This document shows positions 8,955 to 18,144 of a stretch of DNA of 64,000 nucleotides, one piece after another. Position numbers and translations under genes: made by a program. The stretch comes from Paraburkholderia sp. BL21I4N1 (GTDB taxonomy: Bacteria > Pseudomonadota > Gammaproteobacteria > Burkholderiales > Burkholderiaceae): NCBI RefSeq assembly GCF_002973525.1, contig NZ_PVEN01000023.1:1-64000 (forward strand), in the 5' to 3' direction. The notes under the pieces were generated by a model that saw only the letters and a program-made list of their open reading frames with translations, was not told where the DNA came from and did not search any database. Within the stretch, counting starts at the first letter, position 1, and every line of letters begins with the position of its first letter.

Positions 8955-9737
8955 ATGCGACCAGCCATGTATCTTCCGTGGATCCATCGAGTACGGAAAC
9001 GAACAACCCGACCAGTCTGGATAGCCGTGTGCCTCGCGCTCCTTCTGTTGCCGCCAGCCCTTCTTGCCCAGGACGAAAAGCCGGGTATCGCCTTTTCCGC
9101 GATCGAGCCCGGCGCACCACTGCCATCAGGCTGGCAGAACGTGCCGGTCGTGCACGGCAAGCCCATGACGCAATACACGCTCGTTCACGAAGGTCAGACC
9201 GCCGTCCTGCAGGCGGACGCGAATCACTCAGCGTCTGCGCTGATGCACAAGGGCAACATCGACCTCGCCCGCACACCTGTGGTGGCATGGCGCTGGAAAG
9301 CAGAAGAACCGATCGAGGGGGCCGACAACCGCGTCGGATCGAAGGAAGACGCGCCAGCGCGACTGGTGTTCTTATTTGACGGCGACAAAAGCAAGCTATC
9401 GTTTTTCGACCGGGCCAAGATGGATCTGGCAAGGCGCCTGGGTGGCGAAGAGCTGCCCTATGGCACGCTGATGTATATCTGGTCGACCACCGCCGCGCCA
9501 GGGACCGTCATTGCCAACCCTCACACGAACCGCGTACAGATGATCACGGTCTCCGGTCTGTCCGGCGATGCGGGTCAGTGGCAAAACCTGCGCCGCAATA
9601 TTGTGCAAGACTACGAGCGGGTCTTTCACGAGCCGCCAGGACGAATCACCGGCTACGGGCTGCTGACCGATACCGACAATACTGGGACCACGACACGCGC
9701 GTGGTACGGCGACGTCGAGTTCCTGCCCGGGCCCTGA
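8955..9737 (+). CDS. DUF3047 family exported protein
   Basis: The 260-residue product has a basic N-terminus followed by a signal helix (VWIAVCLALLLLPPALLAQ, about residues 21-39). The mature domain matches DUF3047: GWQ near residue 60, VVAWRWKAEEP near 110, DAPARLVFLFDGD, a LPYGTLMYIWS strand and GRITGYGLLTDTDNTG near the C-terminus, all typical of this jelly-roll-like family of unknown function. Length fits the family (220-270). It stands alone on its strand, with the next gene convergent. Confidence 0.85.
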   Translation: MRPAMYLPWIHRVRKRTTRPVWIAVCLALLLLPPALLAQDEKPGIAFSAIEPGAPLPSGWQNVPVVHGKPMTQYTLVHEGQTAVLQADANHSASALMHKGNIDLARTPVVAWRWKAEEPIEGADNRVGSKEDAPARLVFLFDGDKSKLSFFDRAKMDLARRLGGEELPYGTLMYIWSTTAAPGTVIANPHTNRVQMITVSGLSGDAGQWQNLRRNIVQDYERVFHEPPGRITGYGLLTDTDNTGTTTRAWYGDVEFLPGP

Positions 9738-9996
9738 TAACGCAAAGCCGTCGAACTAACTGAGCACATCGGTACGATACGAGTGGCTGTCCTTGAGTCC
9801 TTTCGCCGAAGGCTGATAGTCGCAACCATTCTTTCTGGGGCAACGACAGTTTTGTGACGGCATAGGTCGGCGGGTACAACCGGCCATCAAGAGCCGGTCA
9901 GTTCTCTGAATCCAATGGCCTGAATGCACCGCGTGAGCGACGTTTGTTACGCGCTCACGCGGCCGCTTATTAGTCTGGAACAACAGGCTCTTGGAA

Positions 9997-11349
9997 TCAT
10001 TTGCGATGCGAGTCATCCGCGACGGCAATTCCTGGTGCGTCGCTCGGGCTGCGATAACGCTCCGACAACGCTTCGTACAATGCGGGCGCAAACAGCTTCG
10101 ACATCTGACTGGATATCAGCGCGGTGGCCATCAGCGAGATGACGAGTGCGTGGCCGTTGATCATCTCGATGACAATGACGAACGCGGTGATTGGACTCTG
10201 GGTGACAGCAGCCAGATAACCGACCATGCCGAGGGCGATCAGCATCGGAAGCTGCATCTGGCCGAATATCAGGTGCAATGCGTTGCCGATTCCCGCGCCA
10301 ATGGCAAGAGACGGTGCAAACAGGCCACCCGGCGCTCCCGGCAAATACGATCCGACCATCGACGCCATCTTGAGCAGCGGATAAGTGGCGCCGAGCTGCG
10401 CGCGTCCTTCCAGCATCGCACGCGCTTCGGCATAGCCGCTGCCGAACGTATGCCCACCCGACGTGACGCCGATCACGGCTACGATCAGGCCGCAGGCAGC
10501 GCCGAATGCGACCGGTCGGCGTCCTCGCCAGGTCGTGACTGAAGCAGGCATCCAGCGGTGGGTATTCAGCAGCAGCCAGCAGAACATGCCACCTGCGACA
10601 CCCGACACCGCACCGATCAGCAGAACCGCCACAGCAAGCAAATCTGGGAATTGACCACCTACGTCGATCGTGCCGAAGTAGGTGTAGTTTCCCTGTAGCC
10701 CCAATGAAACGACGCCGGCGAAAATAATGGCGGTAATCAACACACCACTCGTGCGTTGTTCAAAGCTGCGGGTCAACTCCTCAATGGCAAAAACGACGCC
10801 AGCAAGTGGTGCATTGAAGGCTGCCGACAAACCGGCCGCTGCTCCCGCGAGAGCGAGCCTGCGTTCCAGCTCGGTGCCGCGAATGGCCCGAAATCGCTGC
10901 GGGTAAAAGCGCCGCAGGTTGAACATAAGCGCCGCGCCGACGTGGATGGTTGGGCCTTCGCGGCCGATCGTGAAGCCACCCAGTATCGAAAGAAACGACA
11001 CGGCTATCTTGCCTATCAGGATCCTGATGCTGAGAAGCCGCGGAGCGAGGGTGCCGTCGTCATGGAGTGTCGCAATTACCTGCGGAATGCCGCTGCCTTC
11101 CGCCCCTGGGAAATAGCGTCGTGTTAGCCAGACACCAACCGCACCAATGAAGGGTGTAACAGGCAAAGGAAGCCACCAGTAGCGTGTCGCGTACCGCAGG
11201 AAAGTGTTGTATCCGATGTCGATCAACTGCGCGTAGAGGACGGCGAGGAGACCAGTCACAATAGCACCCAGCCAGAAAACGCCATAGTGCAGCCAAAGCC
11301 GCCGGCCACGTTGCAGTGCACGTTTGTCGATGAGATCTGGAATATGCAT
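9997..11349 (-). CDS. ClC-family chloride channel or H+/Cl- antiporter
   Basis: This 450-residue inner-membrane protein has all signature loops of ClC proteins: GSGIPQ (85-90), GREGP (129-133) containing the gating Glu at 131, NAPLAG (179-184) followed by AIEE (188-191) where the proton-path Glu of ClC exchangers sits, and GGLFAPS in the second half. The presence of both Glu residues favours an H+/Cl- exchanger over a channel. It lacks cytoplasmic CBS domains and is the length of E. coli ClcA. It is monocistronic. ClcA-type proteins help against acid stress; the substrate could also be another anion. Confidence 0.93.
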   Translation of the reverse strand: MHIPDLIDKRALQRGRRLWLHYGVFWLGAIVTGLLAVLYAQLIDIGYNTFLRYATRYWWLPLPVTPFIGAVGVWLTRRYFPGAEGSGIPQVIATLHDDGTLAPRLLSIRILIGKIAVSFLSILGGFTIGREGPTIHVGAALMFNLRRFYPQRFRAIRGTELERRLALAGAAAGLSAAFNAPLAGVVFAIEELTRSFEQRTSGVLITAIIFAGVVSLGLQGNYTYFGTIDVGGQFPDLLAVAVLLIGAVSGVAGGMFCWLLLNTHRWMPASVTTWRGRRPVAFGAACGLIVAVIGVTSGGHTFGSGYAEARAMLEGRAQLGATYPLLKMASMVGSYLPGAPGGLFAPSLAIGAGIGNALHLIFGQMQLPMLIALGMVGYLAAVTQSPITAFVIVIEMINGHALVISLMATALISSQMSKLFAPALYEALSERYRSPSDAPGIAVADDSHRK

Positions 11350-11467
11350 GCGGCCGCCACCGGAAAGGCATCAGTATAGCGGATATAGCATACTGTGCCA
11401 TATCTCGGCCCATGCCACATGTGACAGTACGGCTGACACCGGTCTGGGTGAAAGCCACATTTTGAGA

Positions 11468-11887
11468 CTATTCAGTCGTGTTGCGGGATGCCCAGCCGAA
11501 TGATGCGATCTCGGGTTTGTGCAGGGCCGCCAGTTTCAGGAGGCATCGTTCACCCTTTACCGTGAGATGAACCCGGACCTGTCTTCGGTCCTCGTCGCCG
11601 GGTTTGCGAATCACCAGGCCAGCGGATTCGCAGCGCGACACGAGAGCGGCTGTGCCGTTGGGCGCAGCCTGCAGTCGTTCGGCCAGTTCGCCAACCGTCG
11701 CCCACGACCGGCCCGGAAAACCTCTTACCTGCAGCATGAGTTGATACTGCAAGGGCGTGACGCCCGCAGCACGAGTTACCTCTTCGGAAAAACGCAGGAA
11801 GCGTCGTAACCGGTAGCGAAACTCCGACATTGCTTCCAGATCTTCCTTGCTCGGTGCTTCAGAGAAAGCGCCCTTGTGCGAACTCAT
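11468..11887 (-). CDS. MarR-family transcriptional regulator
   Basis: The start at 11887 is chosen for a CCGGAGATGAA ribosome site; the same frame is open far upstream but without family features. The 139-residue protein has the MarR winged helix: a dimerisation helix (EFRYRLRRFLRFSEEV, residues 20-35), TPLQYQLMLQV, then WATVGELAERLQ as the scaffold of the recognition helix, and DRRQVRVHLT as the wing, followed by a C-terminal helix. No Cys sensor typical of OhrR is evident. The gene lies between ClC and APS kinase, all on the minus strand, with a 300-base leader. Confidence 0.85.
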   Translation of the reverse strand: MSSHKGAFSEAPSKEDLEAMSEFRYRLRRFLRFSEEVTRAAGVTPLQYQLMLQVRGFPGRSWATVGELAERLQAAPNGTAALVSRCESAGLVIRKPGDEDRRQVRVHLTVKGERCLLKLAALHKPEIASFGWASRNTTE

Positions 11888-12185
11888 TTCATCTCCGGAT
11901 ACCAAAATGGGTTTCAGATATTGCGTGCGTTGCATCCCCAGATCCTTCGCCGCCGCATCAGCAACATGCCTGTCCAGCCATGGCGTCGACATTGTCGAGA
12001 CGATCCGCTGCTCTTTTGGGATTTTAGAGCGCTGAATGCGAGGACGGAACAGGTCAGATAAACGCGCTGACGGGCTGATGGCCGCGCCATAGCAGACATT
12101 CAGCACTAGTAGATGGCAGGCTGCCGTGGGTTGAACCGAGCCATTCGACGTTACGCTGCTGGGTTTCCCCCCGGTCGGCGGGAGT

Positions 12186-12821
12186 TCAGGGGATGGATTG
12201 ACTAATGCAAGGCCTGTCAAACAGGAAGCAGTGGTCCAGCAAATAGGCGAACAGGTGGGTCACGCTAACCGTAACCGTCGTCCTGGCAGTATCGATGTTC
12301 AAATCCGGATTGAGCGGTACTTCGTAGGGGGCGGAGATACCCGTGAATGACGGGATCGCGCCGTCGCGAGCTTTTGCGTAGAGCCCCTTGGGGTCACGCT
12401 CGGCGCACGCATCGATCGATGCAGAGAGATACGTCTCGACGAAATGCTCATGTCCAATGATTTCACGCGCCATAGCTCTGTCTTCACGCATCGGGGAAAT
12501 CAGCGCGCTAATGACGATCAGGCCGGCGTCGTTCATCAGGCGGGCGACGTGTGCCACCCGGCGGACGTTCTCCCTCCGGTCCTCAAGGCGAAATCCGAGG
12601 TCAGACGTCAGGCCGTGACGGATATTGTCGCCGTCGAGCACATAGCAGGGGCGACCGAGTGCAATTAGCTCGCGCTCAAGTGCGAAAGCGAGCGTTGACT
12701 TCCCAGCTCCGGATAGCCCAGTTAGCCAGATAGTGACGGGTTTCTGGCGAAATAGCCGGATCCGGTCGTCACCGGTGATGGTGCCATCGTGGCGCTGCAG
12801 AAAGGGAAGTATCTTGTTCAT
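12186..12821 (-). CDS. cysC: Adenylylsulfate (APS) kinase
   Basis: This cytoplasmic enzyme phosphorylates adenosine 5'-phosphosulfate to PAPS. Within 211 residues it has the P-loop GLSGAGKS (about 35-42), the DGDNIRHGL motif, the DRRENVRR helix, LISPMRED (equivalent of the ISPFR loop) and GLYAKAR, all of the CysC family. The ATG at 12821 gives the usual length; a TTG three codons earlier is possible. No cysD, cysN or cysH is near, so it is not in an assimilation operon. Stand-alone copies often supply PAPS for sulfation of polysaccharides or signals, or they are spare copies. Confidence 0.93.
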   Translation of the reverse strand: MNKILPFLQRHDGTITGDDRIRLFRQKPVTIWLTGLSGAGKSTLAFALERELIALGRPCYVLDGDNIRHGLTSDLGFRLEDRRENVRRVAHVARLMNDAGLIVISALISPMREDRAMAREIIGHEHFVETYLSASIDACAERDPKGLYAKARDGAIPSFTGISAPYEVPLNPDLNIDTARTTVTVSVTHLFAYLLDHCFLFDRPCISQSIP

Positions 12822-12939
12822 TGATGTCAAGTAGCAGGGGATGTAATCGCAGTAACGTCACTCGCGATGCCAACCTTAACTCTCCAAAAAAAGTAACAGC
12901 GGCTCGCCCTGCTCAGCTAAATGTCGCTTTGACGGATCT

Positions 12940-13317
12940 GCCGTGAGTGGCAATAGTTCGCCTTGCCGTTGTCTTTACGGAACCGGGGATGGTCTTGAAG
13001 TCCGGCGTCAGGCGGCCCGTGAGTCACATCAGTTCGACGTTGCGGTGCGCCTCGCGTTCAAGGCGACGGCTCGATTGAATACGGTTCAGGTAACCATAGA
13101 TATAGATCTTGAGCATCACCTCGGGGTGATACGACGGCCGACCGGTCAACGCTGGTTCGACACCTTCAAACCCGAGTTTATGAAGATCAAGCTCATCTAC
13201 AAAGACATCAATTACGCGCACAGGATTCGTGTCCGTCACATAGTCATCAAACGCTTCTGGCCGGAGAAAGCTTTGCGTACGACTATCGCCCTGGACGAAT
13301 CGCTTCATATTGCTCAT
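12940..13317 (-). pseudogene. IS1182-type transposase, N-terminal fragment (copy 2)
   Basis: From 13317 the frame reads MKRFVQGDSRTQSFLRPEAF and continues through a clean family N-terminus with the DUF772-like helix block (SYHPEVMLKIYIYGYLNRIQ). After ELM the expected Trp codon is TGA at about 13024-13026, and the same frame goes on with LTGRLTPDFKTI, so a nonsense mutation cut the gene before further indels and loss of the catalytic half. A shorter relic of the same element lies at 4339-4465. Confidence 0.8.
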
Positions 13318-13618
13318 CCTCCGCTATCGGATGAGAAATTTTAGCGCTTCAAAAATGCGTTTTGACACGGTCTGGGCCGGCTAGTGCCTGATGACGCTCG
13401 GTCGGAGACGACCCACAAGCGCTCTTTGATACGCCTTGACAAGGTGGTAACCGAGGGTTTCACAGGATGAAACTTTCGCTAGTATCCGCCGATAACTTGA
13501 GCAGGGACCACTTGGACGGCCGCCGGACAGCCCACCGGCGGCATCCGGCGCGCCCATTCACGTGCCACTTCGCGCGGCAGCCCTGCGCGATTTCCATTCG
13601 TTTGCTCGAGGACTCAGG

Positions 13619-15238
13619 ATGCACAAGCTCAGTTTTAAGCAGAAGCTGTGGCTGCCGCTGATCATCAGCCTCGTCGCGTTGCTCGCCGTCTCCGTATCGG
13701 CGGCGTGGCAGTCGCGCGAGACGCGCATTGCGGAACGTAAGCACGACCTCACGAATATCGCACACGTCGGGCTCAGCATCGTGACGGAGTATGCCGCGCT
13801 GGCGCAAAGCGGCGCGCTGCCGGAGGCCGATGCCCGCAAGCAGGCACTCGAACGCTTGCGCGGCGTCCGCTACGGCGAAGACGGCTACTTCCTCGTGATC
13901 AACTCGAAGCCGCAGATGGTGATGCATCCGATCAAGCCGGCACTCGAAGGCAAGGATCTCGCGGGCAGCGCCGATGCCGACGGCCGCCACCATTACGTGA
14001 CGTTCGCGTCGGCTGCGCAGGCGCCGGACGGCGGCTTTGTCGACTATGTGTTCCCACATTCGGGTGCGGCGTCGACACAGGCGGTCGGCAAGATCGGCTA
14101 CGTGGTGCGCTATGCGCCGTGGGACTGGATCATCGCGACCGGCGCCTATGTCGACGACATCGACGCTGCGTTCATGGCGTCGCTGTGGCTGATCGGTGCG
14201 ATTTTCCTGGCGGTGTCGGCGGTGCTCGTGACACTCGTCGCGTTGACGAACCGCAGCATCGCGCGCACGGTCGGCGGCGATCCGGCCTACGCAGCGAACG
14301 TGGCGGACGCGATCGCATCGGGCGACCTGACCGTGGCGATCCGCACGCGCGACGGCGACACGTCCAGCCTGCTGCACGTGATGCAGCGAATGCGTGACGC
14401 GCTGACCAGCACCATTTGTCAGATCAAGCATGCTTCCGACAACGTCGCGTGCGGCGCGAACGAGATCGCGAACGGCAACGCAGACCTGTCGTCGCGCACC
14501 GAGAACCAGGCGGCGTCATTGCAGGAAACGGCGTCGAGCATGGAGCAGATGACGGCGATGGTCCGCCAGACTGCGGACAACGCGCGCACCGCCAGCGAGC
14601 TTGCGGCCGGCGCCGCAAAAATCGCGAACCGCGGTGGCGACGTGATCACGCAGGCCGTCGCGGCGATGAAGGGCATCTCGAACGAATCGGGCCGCATGGT
14701 CGAGATCATCGCGACGATCGAGGGCATCGCGTTCCAGACCAACATTCTCGCGTTGAATGCGGCGGTCGAAGCGGCACGAGCAGGCGAGCAGGGCCGCGGC
14801 TTCGCAGTCGTCGCGAGCGAGGTGCGCAGCCTCGCGCAGCGTAGCGCGACCGCGGCGAAAGAAATCCGCGAGCTGATCAGTCATGCGGTGGGCAGCGTCG
14901 GCAGTGGTGCGACGCTGGTCGAAAACACCGGTTCGACGATCGACGAAGCGCGCGACGCGATCATGCGTGTGACCGGTGTCGTGCAGGAGATCGCGGCGGC
15001 CGCGGCGGAACAGAGCGCCGGCATCGATCAGGTGAATCTCGCGGTCACGCAGATGGACAGTATGACGCAGCAGAACGCGGCGCTCGTCGAGCAGGCGGCG
15101 GCCGCGGCGCAGTCGCTGAAGGAGCATGCGATGAGCTTGCAACGCGCGGCGGCGGCGTTTCAGGTAGGCGACGCTGACGCGAACGGCGGTGCACCGCTCG
15201 CGCCGGCTTCGGCGCAGCACCGAGCAGTGTTCGCGTAA
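13619..15238 (+). CDS. Methyl-accepting chemotaxis protein with single Cache domain
   Basis: The 539-residue receptor has a first membrane helix (12-30), a periplasmic single Cache domain (about 33-183) with the usual GEDGYFLVIN and WDWIIATGAY blocks, a second helix (187-209), a HAMP segment and a long signalling coiled coil with the highly conserved tip EAARAGEQGRGFAVVASEV. It ends without an NWETF-type tether for CheR. The ATG at 13619 starts the natural N-terminus MHKLSFKQKLWLPL; an earlier in-frame ATG at 13562 is not supported. Cache_2 sensors usually bind small organic acids or amines. The gene is isolated, and its coding sequence looks higher in GC than its surroundings. Confidence 0.93.
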   Translation: MHKLSFKQKLWLPLIISLVALLAVSVSAAWQSRETRIAERKHDLTNIAHVGLSIVTEYAALAQSGALPEADARKQALERLRGVRYGEDGYFLVINSKPQMVMHPIKPALEGKDLAGSADADGRHHYVTFASAAQAPDGGFVDYVFPHSGAASTQAVGKIGYVVRYAPWDWIIATGAYVDDIDAAFMASLWLIGAIFLAVSAVLVTLVALTNRSIARTVGGDPAYAANVADAIASGDLTVAIRTRDGDTSSLLHVMQRMRDALTSTICQIKHASDNVACGANEIANGNADLSSRTENQAASLQETASSMEQMTAMVRQTADNARTASELAAGAAKIANRGGDVITQAVAAMKGISNESGRMVEIIATIEGIAFQTNILALNAAVEAARAGEQGRGFAVVASEVRSLAQRSATAAKEIRELISHAVGSVGSGATLVENTGSTIDEARDAIMRVTGVVQEIAAAAAEQSAGIDQVNLAVTQMDSMTQQNAALVEQAAAAAQSLKEHAMSLQRAAAAFQVGDADANGGAPLAPASAQHRAVFA

Positions 15239-15830
15239 GGACCCGCGCCGCAATCTCGCGGCGAACGTTGCACCACCAAACGCCTGTAGATCACGCTGCA
15301 AGTCGGGAAGCTCGGCTTTTGGTACGTCCAGAATTAGAAAAACCACGACTTCCCCGTCAGGTCAGTTTTTACCCACTATGCAGCAAGACTGACAGCAGGT
15401 AAACCGGCTGGGCATCTGCTCGACGTGATCGATGGGCCATCGTCGGGTTGTACACAAATAACCAGTGTTAGGCGGGTACTTGATTCTGTCGTTTTGAAAG
15501 GTTAAGGTCGGCTCTCGGGGAATAGCTGATTTCCTTTCCCGGTGTGTGTTTCCCAGGCCTGTCCCTTTGTTGTGGGGGGAGGGCTATTTTTTGCCCACGC
15601 CTGTGTGCGTCGCTCGCGCTGGGAGAACTAGGACGGGTTTTCGAATCCTTCCCGAATCCATACTGCAGCGCCGCTCAACATCCACAACAACACGATAGGC
15701 AACACCGCATGACGTCCGGCTCGGCTCGCCCCACTAATGCCGCCCCTCGCAAAACGTCGACGAGCCCGAGTCGCGATATAGCGGACAGCTAGCAGGCTGG
15801 GCGATTGTGGTCAGCGCCAGAATGAATTCA
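15239..15830. other. No convincing gene
   Basis: Nearly 600 bases between the chemotaxis receptor and the tandem HTH protein, which converge on it. Only short low-quality frames are present. It should hold transcription ends for both neighbours, but I see no strong hairpin with a T-run. Confidence 0.4.
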
Positions 15831-16952
15831 TCAGCCCCGGCGCCTTGTAAGCAGGTCCGCCACCCCGGCACGGGCGGCAATTTCCCAGATATATCCGCGA
15901 GAATAATCAACGCCTACCCGCAGGTGAAGCACAGTGCGCAAACGCGCGTTCGTCCAGTGATCAGCCTCTATACCGTGCGCCCGAGGCGACTGCCTGAGCG
16001 CTGCGGCAACCCATGCCAGCGTTTCGTCACTCATCGCCGAAGGCTTCGTGTCCGTGCGCTGCTTCGGCGATCGCGTCCGGTGGTCCATTCCAAGCTTCCC
16101 GACGACGGTCCTCACGTGTCCGCCGGAGTGGTAAACGCCGAACTTCTCTCTGATCAGCTTTTGAATATCCCCGATTCTCCAGAGTTCGGTTTCGTAGCCG
16201 TGGGCCATGGGGCTGCCCTCCATTGCCGCCCGTAACCACTCAAGGGCTTCGGGGCCAAGCGTAGCCTTGCGCCCTGATGACTTGAGCTGTTCAACAGCCT
16301 CAACTCCATCAGCAATTACCATTGATCTGTATTTTGCAATGGTGCGCGCGCTGATGTTGAGCGCTTTGGAAACGTGCTCGACGTTGCCCCCATCCAGCAG
16401 CATTTTCGCAGCAACCCTTCGGCGCGCGGCATAGACGTCGCTCTGCGATTTCTGAGCGGTAGCAGGCGACGCTTTTTCTGACGTTGAATAGGTGAGTCGG
16501 TATGCGAGGCCATAGCCCCGAACGAGGTAGCCAACATGCGAAGCTGAAAACTGGACTCCGAAACGCCGAAAGATCAATTCGCGCAGTTGGCTTATGGTCC
16601 AGGTCGGCCCTGGATAGCCGTGAATTCCAGGTGAGTGCTTGATCGTGCTAACGAGCCAGCTTTGCGACGCATCATCCAGTCGCGAGGGGCCGCCGTGGAT
16701 GCGAAGGCGAGCAAGGACGTCAGCTCCGCCCCTTTCAACCAGTTCCTTGTATTTGCTCACGGTCGGAAGACTCAGTCGAGCCTTTCTGGACACTTCGCTA
16801 ATACCCTCACCACTCAACAGAAGCTTAGCGGCAAGAGCCCTACGCCGCGCGAGCGGAACATCGTCGAACTGTTTACTCATCGTCCTTGGCGGCAGTGGTT
16901 TGGTGGTTTTGTCGCTCTGAAATTCGCAATATTTATACACGATTTTCGACAT
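15831..16952 (-). CDS. Protein of tandem IS630-type DNA-binding modules
   Basis: The 373-residue protein is built from repeats of the helix-turn-helix plus winged-helix region found at the N-terminus of IS630/Tc1-type transposases. Module 1 (36-155) has LLLSGEGISEVSRKARLSL, then a HSPGIHGYPGPTWTISQL wing. Module 2 (176-296) repeats both parts (MLLDGGNVEHVSKALNIS; GSPMAHGYETELWRIGDI). Module 3 (308-366) keeps only the second part (QSPRAHGIEADHWTNARL). There is no DDE catalytic domain and no room for one. The alignment of modules is clear, so this is a stand-alone, intact DNA-binding protein rather than a truncated transposase. Start may also be the ATG at 16880, which has AAGGA just upstream. 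Role unknown; a domesticated transposase-derived regulator is a fair guess. Confidence 0.75.
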   Translation of the reverse strand: MSKIVYKYCEFQSDKTTKPLPPRTMSKQFDDVPLARRRALAAKLLLSGEGISEVSRKARLSLPTVSKYKELVERGGADVLARLRIHGGPSRLDDASQSWLVSTIKHSPGIHGYPGPTWTISQLRELIFRRFGVQFSASHVGYLVRGYGLAYRLTYSTSEKASPATAQKSQSDVYAARRRVAAKMLLDGGNVEHVSKALNISARTIAKYRSMVIADGVEAVEQLKSSGRKATLGPEALEWLRAAMEGSPMAHGYETELWRIGDIQKLIREKFGVYHSGGHVRTVVGKLGMDHRTRSPKQRTDTKPSAMSDETLAWVAAALRQSPRAHGIEADHWTNARLRTVLHLRVGVDYSRGYIWEIAARAGVADLLTRRRG

Positions 16953-17148
16953 CTTTCGCGGCGAAATTCATGTTCTCGCTTCCTGTCGCGCGTTGTAATT
17001 TTCCCTTCAGTTTTCCTTAAGCATACCAAAGCGATTTTCAGGTAGCATGCGCGCCTCGCCTCATATCAGACCTTTACAGGCACGTTCAGCGCGCTGTAAG
17101 GTCCTCATCTCTAAACCTACACCATCGAAAATGCTGCAAGCATTGCCT

Positions 17149-17895
17149 TCAGAGTTGCGACCAACCCCCATCGAGCGGAAGTTCAGCGCCGGTCGTGAAG
17201 GTCGCGTCGAACGCAAGGAAGATGACGGCCTTGGCGATTTCCTCCGACGTCCCGAAGCGCTTCATGGGGACCATACCGCTCGCATGTCCCCTCATCTGGG
17301 CGGCCGCATCTTTGTCGGGGATCGCCTTTTCGAGGATGTCCGTGTCGATGGGACCGGACTTCACCGCCTTCACGCGAATTTCCCGAGGAAGAAGCTCAGC
17401 GGCAAGCACCCGGGCGAATGATCGCAGTGCAGCCTTGGCGGCTCCGTATGTGGCTTGGCCGGGCATTCCCTTGACGTTCGCGATCGAGGTCGTGAGGACG
17501 ACAGAGCCTCCCCGGTTGACCAGCGGCGCGAGCCTCTGCACCGCGAAAAACGGTCCCTTGGCGTTCAGGTTGAACATCTCGTCGTAGATGGCCTCGGTCA
17601 CGCTCTCGAGAGGCGTTGGAATGCTGAACCCGGCGTTGACGAAGAGCAGGTCGAAGGTATCGAACTCGGTCTTCACCCGAGAGGCGAGGACGTCGATGTC
17701 CGTCAACGACCGCGCATCGCCCGCAGCCACGATGGCGTTATTCCCAAGCTCTTTCTGCGCCAATTCCAGCCCAGCCTGCGATCGACCCGTCACTAGAACA
17801 CGCGCGCCCCCAATCGAGGAGCATCTTCGCCGTAGCGAGCCCCATGCCACTGGTGCCGCCAATGATCACAATTTTTTACCTTGGTACCGTTCCAT
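17149..17895 (-). pseudogene. Short-chain dehydrogenase, N-terminus broken by two indels
   Basis: Most of the gene (open from 17862) reads as a classical SDR: GARVLVTGRS, LLFVNAG, TTSIANVKGM, catalytic TYGAAKAAL (YxxxK) and a C-terminal GAELPLDGGW. The true start is the ATG at 17895 (MERYQGKK), but one A is missing from an A-run after GGTAAAAAA and one G is extra in a G-run at GATTGGGGG. Restoring both would give IVIIGGTSGMGLATAKML, the missing NAD(P)-binding TGxxxGxG part. The two shifts compensate, so either this is a recent pseudogene or the two homopolymers carry sequencing errors. It faces its own operator copy. Confidence 0.7.
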
Positions 17896-17934
17896 GTGTA
17901 TTCTCCTTGCGACGCCGGGTCGCCCTGCTTATTT

Positions 17935-18002
17935 CGAACTGTTCGGTATGGTAATAGACGCGATGACCGCGGCCAATGAGTTTTGAACTACTTATTTCAA
18001 AA
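17935..18002. promoter_or_regulatory. TetR-type operator pair (copy A)
   Basis: It contains CGAACTGTTCG at 17935-17945 and TTTTGAA-N8-TTCAAAA at 17981-18002. The same two sites with the same spacing occur in the promoter of the neighbouring SDR and TetR genes (copy B). Here the sites lie upstream of the broken SDR that starts at 17895. The sequence to the right no longer encodes a regulator. Confidence 0.6.
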
Positions 18003-18144
18003 TACCGTAGGACCCCGTGGGCAATCATGGAGCGCCGCAATCGCCTGCTGATTCGGCTTACCGGGATCAGTTCAGCCGCGATCGGACTCTCCTTCAGCAC
18101 ACCGCTCTTAACTTGCAGCGAAAGACGACGAAGTTTTTTCTATG

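Noticed and set aside
13460..15346. Long minus-strand open frames across the chemotaxis receptor (13460-14431 and 14516-15346)
   Set aside because: They are antisense shadows of a high-GC gene, Arg-rich and without any family features.
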